Origin: Planctomycetes bacterium UBA1662
GTDB taxonomy: Bacteria; Planctomycetota; UBA8108
Assembly: GCA_002320775.1 (NCBI GenBank)
Contig: DCKY01000050.1
Span: 10,453 to 24,063, forward strand
DNA: 13,611 nt
Direction of reading: 5' to 3'
Shown in pieces: positions 1 to 6,556 of the stretch (positions within the stretch are counted from its first letter, which is position 1; each line of letters opens with the position of its first letter). The position numbers and the translations under genes were made by a program. The notes under the pieces were generated by a model. That model saw only the letters and a list, made by a program, of their open reading frames with translations, was not told where the DNA came from and made no database searches.

Positions 1-67
1 GCCCACAGCTTCTGCCGACAGCTTCGGGGAGGGAGCCCGGCGGTCTTTCCAGGCCTGGTGCCGCGGC

Positions 68-1240
68 TCAGCCCGCAGAGCGCGGCAGCCATTTCTTGAG
101 GCGTCGCAGGGCTTCGTTGATGCTTTCGAGGTCATTGGCAAAGCTGAAGCGCAGCCAGCCCTCGGCCCGATTGCCGAAGTCGATTCCGGGGGCCACGCCG
201 ACCTGGGCCTCTTCAAGGATCCGTTTCGCCAGGCGCAGCGAGTCACCATCGAGGTGGTCCGCCTGGGCGAAGATGTAATAGGCGCCCATCGGCTTGCAGG
301 GAATCGGAAAGCCGAGCTCGAGCAGGCCGTTGTAGAGTACCTCGCGCCGCCGTTTGTATTGTTCGGTCATGGCCGTGAGCGCCTCCTCGCCTTCCCGCAG
401 CGCGGCGATGGCGGCGGTCTGAGCCAGCGAACTGGCGCAGACAAAGAGGTTCTGCTGCAGTCGCTGGAGTGGGGCGACCAGGTCTTCCGGAGCGACCAGC
501 CAGCCGACTCTCAATCCTGTCATGGCGTGGCGTTTTGAAAAGCCATCGACGACAAAGCAATCGTCGGTCACCTCCAGCATGCTGACGGCCCGGGCATCAG
601 CTCCTCCGTATTCCAGGCCGTGGTAGATTTCATCGCTGATGACGGGCACGCCCAGGGCCGCGATCTCTTCAAGGGTGCCGTAGTCCTGGATGGCGGCGGT
701 CGGGTTCGAGGGAGAGTTGATGAGGATGCCCTTGCTGCGCTTGTTGACGAGCTTGCCGATGAGATCCGGGTCGTAGCGAAAGCCGGTACTCGCCGGAACC
801 TCGTAGCCGGTCGGTTTACCGTGGAAGGTGAGAACGAAATTGTCGTAGCAGGCATAGCCCGGGTTGGGCAGCAGGATCTCGTCGCCGGGCTCCAGCAGCA
901 GCGCCATGAGCAGCACCAGGGCGCCCGATGTGCCGCCGGTCACCAGCACTCTTCCGGGATCAATGTTGACCTTGTAGCGCCGCTTGTAATAGGACGCGAC
1001 CTCCTCGCGGAGGTCGTACCTTCCGAGGCTGTGGGTGTAGTGGGTGTGGCCGCTCTCGACGGCCTTGCTGATCGCCCGGTCGACACAGGCCGGCACGCTG
1101 AAGTCAGGTTCGCCGACCTCCAGGTGAACGATATCGACTCCCTGGCGCTCGAGTTCCTGGGAGCGCTCAAAGATCTCCATGGCGAGGAAGGGCTGAACCT
1201 TTCGCGCTGAAGTCGAGATTCTGGGGTCATCGGAGTTCAT
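68..1240 (-). CDS. Class I/II PLP-dependent aminotransferase (aspartate aminotransferase fold)
   Basis: A 390-residue cytosolic protein of normal length for fold-type I aminotransferases. Visible motifs in order are GEPDF (43-47) near the substrate pocket, the TGGTSGAL phosphate-binding turn (101-108), NPGY (126-129), SPSNPT with Asn179 (176-181), the SDEIYHGL segment with Asp203 and Tyr206 contacting the cofactor (202-209), FSKRHAMTGLRVGW with the Schiff-base lysine Lys236 (234-247), and the C-terminal WLRFSF with the carboxylate-binding Arg364 (362-367). The catalytic set is complete, so an active enzyme is expected. It should transfer an amino group between an amino acid and a 2-oxo acid; the substrate cannot be read from sequence. 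The ATG at 1240 is preceded by GAAAGG about 6 nt upstream on the minus strand. It is divergent from the kinase at 1415, and nothing nearby identifies a pathway. Confidence 0.93.
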   Translation of the reverse strand: MNSDDPRISTSARKVQPFLAMEIFERSQELERQGVDIVHLEVGEPDFSVPACVDRAISKAVESGHTHYTHSLGRYDLREEVASYYKRRYKVNIDPGRVLVTGGTSGALVLLMALLLEPGDEILLPNPGYACYDNFVLTFHGKPTGYEVPASTGFRYDPDLIGKLVNKRSKGILINSPSNPTAAIQDYGTLEEIAALGVPVISDEIYHGLEYGGADARAVSMLEVTDDCFVVDGFSKRHAMTGLRVGWLVAPEDLVAPLQRLQQNLFVCASSLAQTAAIAALREGEEALTAMTEQYKRRREVLYNGLLELGFPIPCKPMGAYYIFAQADHLDGDSLRLAKRILEEAQVGVAPGIDFGNRAEGWLRFSFANDLESINEALRRLKKWLPRSAG

Positions 1241-1380
1241 GTCCAGCCTTTCGTCTGCTCCTGTCGTCCGTTCCGGGCTGAGCCGTTCCCGGCGTCAGTG
1301 CGTAGGCTTGATGAAAAATCTCCCCGTGTCCATTAAAAGATAACTTCCGCCGTGGCCGGCAAGGGGGTACTTTCAGCCCC

Positions 1381-1407
1381 TTGTGGAAAACATTTTGAGG
1401 ATACAAT
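1381..1407 (+). promoter_or_regulatory. Candidate promoter directly abutting the kinase start codon
   Basis: TACAAT at 1402-1407 matches five of six bases of the sigma70 -10 consensus. TTGTGG at 1381-1386 is a weak -35 at a short 15-nt spacing. The predicted first transcribed base falls at about 1414-1415, on the ATG itself, so the transcript would be leaderless. The rest of the 1241-1414 gap between the divergent aminotransferase and kinase shows no gene. A second weak -35-like TTGATG at 1308-1313 is followed by AT-rich sequence (1331-1345) without a convincing -10. Confidence 0.3.
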
Positions 1408-1414
1408 TGGTCTC

Positions 1415-2257
1415 ATGGCAGAGATTGTTCATGGCCGCTATCAACTATTGAGAAAGCTCGGGTCTGGCGGGACCGGAGAGGTTTACAAGGCGCTTGATCT
1501 GCGGCTGAAGCGAAACGTGGCGATCAAGAGGGTGTTGCCTGAAAAGCGAGGTAAAAAGCGGGTTCTGGAGCGTCTGCAGAAAGAAGCCGAGTACCTGGCG
1601 ATGGTAGAGCATACGAATGTCGTGCTCGTGCATGACATCGTTGATTCCCGCGACACCTTTTCGATCATCATGGAGCTGGTAAACGGGGTTCCTTTCATCA
1701 GGACCTTCAGAAAGCGCCCGATGCCGGAGCTGCAGTATCTCAGCTATTTTCGCCAGATCCTGGCGGCTCTCCGGGCGGTCCACGGGGTCGGTTTGATTCA
1801 TCGGGATGTGAATCCGCGCAATATCCTCGTTACCCGTGAGGGAGTTGCCAAGCTGACCGATTTCGGGCTGAGCGGGCTGGCCAAGGACACCGAGCATCGC
1901 ATGGGGGGAACGCTGGCATACATGCCGCCCGAGGCGATGCGGAAAAATGCGCGTCTTGGTTTCGGCCTGGATTTATATTCCCTCGGCTTCCTGTCCTACC
2001 AGGCCGTCCTGAGCCTGCAGGGTTTCAAGAAGCTCTACGGGGCGAAGCGTCCAAGAGACTGGATTCGCTGGGTTCTCTCCTCCGAACCGTTCAAGACCCT
2101 GAAGGAGCTTCGCGCCCCGGTCTCCGATGGCTTCTCGACCCTGATCGGCAAGATGCTCGAGAAAGATCCAAAGGCGCGCTACCAGAAGGTCGCCCAGGTG
2201 CAGAAGGATCTCGACATCCATCTTGAGCAGATCGGCTATCCTACCCTGGGTCCCTGA
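1415..2257 (+). CDS. Minimal soluble Hanks-type Ser/Thr protein kinase
   Basis: A 280-residue protein that is almost entirely kinase domain, with no transmembrane helix or sensor domain, so it is probably cytosolic. Visible elements are the glycine loop GSGGTG (16-21), the VAIK lysine Lys38, the probable helix-C Glu57, HRDVNPRN (129-136) with catalytic Asp131 and Asn136, DFG (149-151), PPE in place of APE (171-173), and DLYSLG (186-191). The catalytic-loop lysine of HRDxKxxN is replaced by Asn133, but the other key residues are present, so activity is plausible. An in-frame GTG at 1352 would add 21 residues, but it lacks a Shine-Dalgarno sequence. The kinase fold begins a few residues after Met at 1415, which I take as the start. 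The nearest GAGG lies 14 nt from that ATG. The 3' end overlaps the convergent PAP2_3 gene by 22 bp. The substrate is unknown. Confidence 0.9.
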   Translation: MAEIVHGRYQLLRKLGSGGTGEVYKALDLRLKRNVAIKRVLPEKRGKKRVLERLQKEAEYLAMVEHTNVVLVHDIVDSRDTFSIIMELVNGVPFIRTFRKRPMPELQYLSYFRQILAALRAVHGVGLIHRDVNPRNILVTREGVAKLTDFGLSGLAKDTEHRMGGTLAYMPPEAMRKNARLGFGLDLYSLGFLSYQAVLSLQGFKKLYGAKRPRDWIRWVLSSEPFKTLKELRAPVSDGFSTLIGKMLEKDPKARYQKVAQVQKDLDIHLEQIGYPTLGP

Positions 2258-2928
2258 TTCGACCGGTCCTCACCGATGGAATCAAGCGGGGCTCCCCAGA
2301 TCCGGGTCGCCACCAGGGTGCCGGCGCATGCGACGAGGATGCCGCCAAGTATATCGATGAAGACATGTTGCCCGGTGGTGATGGTGGAGATGGCGATCAG
2401 GACGGCCCAGGGGAGGAGCCAGTAGCGCCGCGGGCTTTTCCAGTGCGCGAGGGTGACCAGCATGCAGTTGGTGATGTGGAGAGAGGGAAAGCAGGTGTAG
2501 GGGCTGTCGGCGGAATGCATCAGCTGGTATTGCCAGGCGACCACCGGGCTCATGGCGCCGGGGTCTACCGTCTCCCGGATCGCTTCGATCGTGGTCGGCC
2601 ACAGCGCGAAGGCAGCGAAGTTGATGATGTAGGCGATCAGGATCGCGCCGAGAAACCGCCAGGCGGCCTCTTTGGAGGGCAGCAGGAAGATTCCCAGGCC
2701 GCTGTTGATGTAGCAGGTGTTGTAAATGAAGATGGTCCAGCCGCCCAGGGGCAGCAGGAGGAGCTCATCGATTCGCAGCGTGGGAACCTTGTGGTAGACC
2801 TCGAACTCGATGAACTTGTTGAGCGAGAAATAGCCCACCATCCACACCGCCAGATTAAGCAGGCCCACGGTGAGCTTCCCTTGCCAGTCGGTGAGGAGGA
2901 TGGATCTTTCCGCTTGCTGCTCGGGCAT
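2236..2928 (-). CDS. PAP2_3/Aur1-type membrane phosphatase or lipid phosphotransferase
   Basis: A 230-residue polytopic membrane protein with hydrophobic segments at roughly 18-38, 58-82, 91-110, 152-162, 169-186 and 189-208. FPSLH (147-151) and the later TGQHVFIDILGG segment (185-196; His188, Asp192) are the second and third active-site blocks of the PAP2 superfamily. A canonical KxxxxxxRP first block is absent, and PSLH rather than PSGH is typical of the Aur1/inositol-phosphotransferase branch (PAP2_3). The expected reaction is removal or transfer of a lipid-linked phosphate or phospho-head group at the membrane. It is last of three genes on the minus strand; its ATG at 2928 lies 9 bp past the stop of the canonical PAP2 gene, with AAGG close to the start. 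Its last 22 bp overlap the convergent kinase. The substrate is not predictable. Confidence 0.82.
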   Translation of the reverse strand: MPEQQAERSILLTDWQGKLTVGLLNLAVWMVGYFSLNKFIEFEVYHKVPTLRIDELLLLPLGGWTIFIYNTCYINSGLGIFLLPSKEAAWRFLGAILIAYIINFAAFALWPTTIEAIRETVDPGAMSPVVAWQYQLMHSADSPYTCFPSLHITNCMLVTLAHWKSPRRYWLLPWAVLIAISTITTGQHVFIDILGGILVACAGTLVATRIWGAPLDSIGEDRSNQGPRVG

Positions 2929-2937
2929 ACCTTATTC

Positions 2938-3618
2938 TCAGGCGGCTTCAGTTCTGGCGGGGCCGGCCCGCTGGTCCCGGCGATCAAAGAAAGCAAACCA
3001 TGCGAGGGTCCAGCCGGTCCCTCCGAGCCATCCGGCCAGCACATCGCTTGGATTATGAACCCCGAGATAGACCCGGCTGAGCCCGATGAGAAAGATCAGC
3101 GCGAGAGTGCCGCCAACAAGCGCCCGCTGCGAATGGCGTCTTCCGGCCGCGTTGTGAAGCAGCAAGGCGATACAGAGGTACATGGCCGCGGACATCATGC
3201 TGTGACCGCTTGGAAAGCTCACATTGAGATCAGAGCCTATGGAGCCCCTTACGCCATCGGCGAAGAACTCCTCTGGCCTTGTTCGCGCGACAAGATGCTT
3301 CGCGGCGTAGGCGACGATCTCGGCGGAGACCATGATAAAGAAGACCCGCGCAGTGGTCTTTTGCTCTCCCCGCGTAGAGAGGTAGAGGGTCGTCGCCATT
3401 CCGATGAGCACAAGCACCGGAAGGCTGCCGAGCGCGGACAGCTCCATCACCCTGCTTGTCAGCCCAGGTGATCGAATGCTGACCATCCATTCAAGCCCGG
3501 ACTTGTCGAAGCTTTCTGTCCAGCCCAGCGTGTAGAAAAGCAAAACCAACAGCGCCCCGGCCAGGCAGATGATTCCGCCGCGCAGGCTTCCGCAGCTGAA
3601 TTCGCGTCCGTCGTTCAA
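2938..3618 (-). CDS. PAP2 family membrane phosphatase (phosphatidic acid phosphatase type 2)
   Basis: A 226-residue membrane protein carrying all three PAP2 blocks: Lys107 x6 Arg114-Pro115, PSGH (136-139), and Ser181-Arg182 x5 His188 x3 Asp192. His139, His188 and Asp192 form the expected catalytic set. Hydrophobic segments lie near 14-31, 64-80, 92-106, 141-155, 167-180 and 193-210. Family members dephosphorylate lipid phosphates such as phosphatidic acid or undecaprenyl pyrophosphate at the outer face of the cytoplasmic membrane; which of these applies is unknown. The start is a TTG at 3618 that shares a TTGA with the stop of the upstream DUF1805 gene. A GGGAG 7 nt upstream supports it, and the first internal Met (45) would delete the first membrane helix. 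It is the middle gene of a three-gene operon. Confidence 0.9.
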   Translation of the reverse strand: MNDGREFSCGSLRGGIICLAGALLVLLFYTLGWTESFDKSGLEWMVSIRSPGLTSRVMELSALGSLPVLVLIGMATTLYLSTRGEQKTTARVFFIMVSAEIVAYAAKHLVARTRPEEFFADGVRGSIGSDLNVSFPSGHSMMSAAMYLCIALLLHNAAGRRHSQRALVGGTLALIFLIGLSRVYLGVHNPSDVLAGWLGGTGWTLAWFAFFDRRDQRAGPARTEAA

Positions 3619-3950
3619 CTGGCCGCTCCCAGCATTTTTTCAACAGCCTCCCGGCCGGTGTTTCCCTCTTCGATTCCAAGCTCTCTGGCCTTCGGCGTGC
3701 AGCCGACGATCTTCGCATCCAGTAGATCCTCCGGTTCGCAGAGGGGGTTTTCAGGAGTCCCCCTGGCGATGGCGATGGCCTGCCCAAATTCAGCCGGTGT
3801 CTCGAGGTCGTAGATGCCACAGCCCACGATACCCACGCTGGTGATGATGGTGCAGTACTGCCCCTTCTCCCAGCGGTTGCTGATGCCGATCCCGACACCA
3901 TTCTCAAATTGCATGGCCTTGGTTATGGATCTCGGTAAGGTCTCGCTCAT
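3615..3950 (-). CDS. DUF1805 (YunC-like) domain protein
   Basis: A 111-residue soluble protein. The pattern GIVGCGIYDL (40-49), a hydrophobic AIAIARG strand (58-64), EDLLDAKIVGCTPKARELGI (74-93) and NTGREAVEKML (97-107) resembles the DUF1805 family typified by Bacillus subtilis YunC. That family has a CG-x-hydrophobic-D strand, an ivaGra segment, a LLdA helix and a C-terminal GREAL signature. The molecular function of the family is not established. A strong Shine-Dalgarno, GAGGTGA at 3963-3957 read on the minus strand, lies 6 nt before the ATG at 3950. It is the first gene of the minus-strand operon and overlaps the following PAP2 gene by 4 nt, so its translation is likely coupled to that gene. 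The family call comes from remembered motif similarity, not from a profile search. Confidence 0.75.
   Translation of the reverse strand: MSETLPRSITKAMQFENGVGIGISNRWEKGQYCTIITSVGIVGCGIYDLETPAEFGQAIAIARGTPENPLCEPEDLLDAKIVGCTPKARELGIEEGNTGREAVEKMLGAAS
3626..3630 (-). promoter_or_regulatory. Shine-Dalgarno site supporting a TTG start
   Basis: GGGAG on the minus strand sits 7 nt upstream of the TTG at 3618-3616. It lies inside the 3' end of the DUF1805 gene and selects the TTG start of the PAP2 gene at the TTGA stop/start overlap. Confidence 0.6.
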
Positions 3951-4009
3951 GTGAAATCACCTCGGTTGGATAGATTTGGAAAGAGGGCGTCTGCCCTTTC
4001 AGGGAGGCG

Positions 4010-4023
4010 CTGCCGGCCGGCAG
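4010..4023. promoter_or_regulatory. Perfect 14-nt palindrome in the divergent intergenic region
   Basis: CTGCCGGCCGGCAG is fully self-complementary. It lies between the minus-strand DUF1805/PAP2 operon and the plus-strand cytochrome-like cluster. It could be an operator half of the region or a short hairpin; no known regulator motif is recognised. Confidence 0.4.
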
Positions 4024-4027
4024 GACA

Positions 4028-4059
4028 TTCCCGGGCGACATTGTACACCCGCCGGGGAA
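4028..4059. promoter_or_regulatory. 32-bp dyad (operator-like) in the divergent intergenic region
   Basis: Arms TTCCCGGGCG (4028-4037) and CGCCGGGGAA (4050-4059) are complementary at nine of ten positions. They flank a 12-nt spacer that itself contains the palindrome TGTACA (4042-4047), near the dyad centre. The position upstream of both divergent operons suits a shared repressor or activator site. A structured RNA is the alternative. No T-run follows, so it does not look like an intrinsic terminator. Confidence 0.45.
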
Positions 4060-4113
4060 AATGATGCGCGGGTATTGGGCGAGTTGCAGGTAAGTGTTGG
4101 AGAATCAAAACTC

Positions 4114-4142
4114 TTTAGACCTGTCCCGGATTGAATTAAGAT
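4114..4142 (+). promoter_or_regulatory. Candidate sigma70-type promoter for the DUF1592-led cluster
   Basis: TTTAGA (4114-4119; four of six bases to consensus) is followed after 17 nt by TAAGAT (4137-4142; four of six). Transcription would begin near 4149, just before a GGGAG (4154-4158) and the ATG at 4169. If real, it excludes the in-frame GTG at 4094 as the start of the gene. Confidence 0.35.
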
Positions 4143-4168
4143 GTCCGGGCGGCGGGAGCCTTCGCCGC

Positions 4169-6556
4169 ATGGGGAAGATAGCGGCCCTGACTATGAATGA
4201 TCAACCAGCATCCACATCTTTGATCCGGCTCGGTCCCTTCGCGGCCCTCGCTCTTTTTCTCTGCGCGAGTTCCTTCACGGCGCTGCCCGCAGAGGAATTG
4301 CCGCGCGAGGCGGCCCAGCTCCTCGATCGCTATTGCGTGCCCTGCCATAAAGGCGAGAAGCCGAAGGCCGGGCTCGATCTTTCGTCGGCTCGTGACTCTG
4401 AGGCGATTCAGAGAGGCCGTAAGAAATGGGAGTCGGTCAGCCGCATGCTGGCCTTGCGTGAGATGCCGCCGAAAAAGGCCAGGCAGCCATCTGAAGCTGA
4501 GCGCCTGGCCCTTCGCACCGCAGTCGATGCGGAGCTCGACCGCTTTGATTGCGACGGAGCGATCGACCCTGGCCGCCCGACGATCCGCCGGCTGAGCCGC
4601 TTTGAATATGCCCGGACAGTCAGAGACCTTACGGGCCTCGAGATCGAGCTGGCGGCTGATTTCCCCGCGGATGATGTCGGCTATGGGTTTGACAATATAG
4701 GCGATGTGCTTTCGATGCCGCCGCTGCTGCTGGAGAAGTACATCGACTCGGCTGAAAACATCGTCAGCACGTTGTTCTCCACCCTGGCCATCGGGGGCTC
4801 CCGACTCGCCCATTACGAGGGCGAGGAGGCTGCTTCGCGCAACAGGACCCCGAACAAGCATGTTCGCCGGGCTGGATCGGATGACAAGGCCGCCGGTATC
4901 TACTCGAACTATGAATTGTCCGTTATTTACGAAGCGCCCGAGGCTGGCGACTATGTCCTGCGCGCCCGGGCTTATGGCAGCCAGGCGGGCGCTGAGACGG
5001 TCAGGATGGGCTTTCGAATTGACGGTAAGACGGTGGGTGAGGCGCAGGTCAAGGCGGTGGCCGCCGCCCCGCAGGTCTACGAGGTCCGGGTCCAGCTCAA
5101 GAAGGGCAAGCATCGCTTCGGAGTCGCCCTGCTCAATGATTATGACGGCACGCGCAATCCCAACCCCGCTCTTCGCGGCGACCGCAATCTCTTTATTGAC
5201 TGGTTCGAGATCGGGCTATTTGAATTGAAGAAGGCGCCGGCTGAGTCTTCCGGGATGATCGTGCGCCCCCTGATGGAGGACGGGCGCCCGCATCTGGGCA
5301 ACATCAGCAAGACGATCAAGGGTTTCGTGACCCGGGCCTACCGACGCCCCCTCCAGGATGGTGAGCTTGAGCGTTTCGTTCAGCTCGGCCGGGCTGTGGT
5401 TGAAGACGATGGCTCCATCGATGACGCCCTCAGGGTAATTTTCCAGGCGGCGCTCTCCTCTCCGCATTTTCTCTTCCGGGTCGAACTCGACGCCGAGCCG
5501 GACAACCCCGGGGCGATTCACCCGGTCGCGCCCTTTGAGCTCGCCACCCGGCTGTCCTATTTTATCTGGAGCAGCATGCCGGATGAGGAGCTCTTCAAGC
5601 TGGCCGGCGACGGCACCCTGGCGGACCCCAAGGTGCTCGCCGCCCAGGTCCAGAGGATGCTGCGCGACCCAAGGGCGGATGCCCTGGCGGAGAACTTCGC
5701 TGAGCAGTGGCTGCAGACGCGCTTCCTCGGCGGCTCGACTCCGGACCCGGACATCTTTCCCGGCTTCGATGCCGAGCTTCGCGAGGCGATGCGACAGGAG
5801 ACCCGCCTCTTTTTTTCCGACATCGTGCGCGAAAATCGCAGCGTGCTGGAGTTCATCGACTCTGACTTTACCTGGGTCAATGGACGACTGGCTCGTCACT
5901 ACGGGATCGAAGGCGTCACCGGCGAGGAGTTCCAGCGGATCTCGGTGAAAGGTACCCCTCGCGGGGGGGTCCTGACCCAGGGCAGCGTCCTGACACTGAC
6001 CTCCTATCCAACCAGGACATCTCCTGTTTTCAGGGGGAAATGGATTCTCGAGCAGTTTCTGGGCACCCCTCCCCCGCCTCCTCCGCCGGATGTGCCGGAC
6101 CTCGATGGCGAAGGAGATGCTCCCCTGACCGGTTCGCTCAGGCAGCGGCTCGAAAAGCACCGTCTCGATTCGGCGTGCGCGGTCTGTCATGACCGCCTGG
6201 ACCCTCTCGGCTTCGCGTTGGAAAATTTTGACGCAATTGGCGCCTGGCGGGAATTTGATGGGAAATTCCTCGTAGATGCGAAGGCTGTTTTACCCGGCGG
6301 GAAGCCATTTGAGGGCCCTGTCGAGCTCAAGCTCCTGCTCAAAAACCGCCCAAAAGCCTTTGTTCGAGCCCTTTCTGAGAAGATGTTGACCTACGCTCTC
6401 GGCCGCGGGCTTGAATATTACGATAAGTGCACCATCGATCAATTGGTCGACTTAGCGGGCGCTAACGGTTACAAAATAGGTAGCCTGATTTCGGGTATCG
6501 TACAGTCAGATACCTTCCGGTTCCGCCGTGGAGGGAGGAGAGTCAAACAACAATGA
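4169..6556 (+). CDS. Exported di-heme PSCyt/PSD protein (DUF1587-CBM-DUF1595-DUF1592-DUF1588-DUF1585)
   Basis: A 795-residue protein with a Sec-type signal (hydrophobic about 24-38, ALPA before EE). Domains in order are a cytochrome-c-like head with CVPCH (56-60), DUF1587 (about 138-200), a beta-rich insert resembling a calcium-dependent CBM60-like module (about 245-353), DUF1595 (about 379-438), DUF1592 (about 451-579), DUF1588 (about 598-700) with seven prolines (634-640) and a second heme site CAVCH (670-674), and DUF1585 (about 710-785). Two CxxCH sites predict covalent heme in the periplasm or on the cell surface. The family's chemistry is unknown; polymer breakdown linked to electron transfer is an inference. 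The start was set at ATG 4169 (GGGAG 10 nt upstream); ATG 4193 is a fair alternative. In-frame GTG 4094 lacks support and lies upstream of the candidate promoter. The stop overlaps the DUF1552 start. Confidence 0.92.
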   Translation: MGKIAALTMNDQPASTSLIRLGPFAALALFLCASSFTALPAEELPREAAQLLDRYCVPCHKGEKPKAGLDLSSARDSEAIQRGRKKWESVSRMLALREMPPKKARQPSEAERLALRTAVDAELDRFDCDGAIDPGRPTIRRLSRFEYARTVRDLTGLEIELAADFPADDVGYGFDNIGDVLSMPPLLLEKYIDSAENIVSTLFSTLAIGGSRLAHYEGEEAASRNRTPNKHVRRAGSDDKAAGIYSNYELSVIYEAPEAGDYVLRARAYGSQAGAETVRMGFRIDGKTVGEAQVKAVAAAPQVYEVRVQLKKGKHRFGVALLNDYDGTRNPNPALRGDRNLFIDWFEIGLFELKKAPAESSGMIVRPLMEDGRPHLGNISKTIKGFVTRAYRRPLQDGELERFVQLGRAVVEDDGSIDDALRVIFQAALSSPHFLFRVELDAEPDNPGAIHPVAPFELATRLSYFIWSSMPDEELFKLAGDGTLADPKVLAAQVQRMLRDPRADALAENFAEQWLQTRFLGGSTPDPDIFPGFDAELREAMRQETRLFFSDIVRENRSVLEFIDSDFTWVNGRLARHYGIEGVTGEEFQRISVKGTPRGGVLTQGSVLTLTSYPTRTSPVFRGKWILEQFLGTPPPPPPPDVPDLDGEGDAPLTGSLRQRLEKHRLDSACAVCHDRLDPLGFALENFDAIGAWREFDGKFLVDAKAVLPGGKPFEGPVELKLLLKNRPKAFVRALSEKMLTYALGRGLEYYDKCTIDQLVDLAGANGYKIGSLISGIVQSDTFRFRRGGRRVKQQ

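Noticed and set aside
1..67. Direct repeat ACAGCTTC (5-12 and 18-25) and palindrome CCAGGCCTGG (49-58) beyond the aminotransferase stop
   Set aside because: They are too short and isolated at the window edge to call a repeat element. The palindrome has no T-run on either strand, so it is not a convincing terminator.
620..1210. 196-codon plus-strand open frame opposite the aminotransferase
   Set aside because: It lies opposite the Lys236 and cofactor motifs of a convincing aminotransferase and has no family resemblance of its own.
2365..3471. 368-codon plus-strand open frame across the two PAP2 genes
   Set aside because: It is Gly, Asp and Glu rich with no motif and spans two real minus-strand genes with intact catalytic blocks, so it is a shadow.
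4094..4168. GTG at 4094 as start of the DUF1592 protein
   Set aside because: The extension lacks a ribosome site, displaces the signal peptide from the N-terminus, and lies upstream of the likely promoter.
6069..6090. Run of seven prolines in the DUF1592 protein
   Set aside because: A Gly-Thr-polyproline stretch at this point is a regular feature of DUF1588 domains, not an expansion or sequencing artefact.
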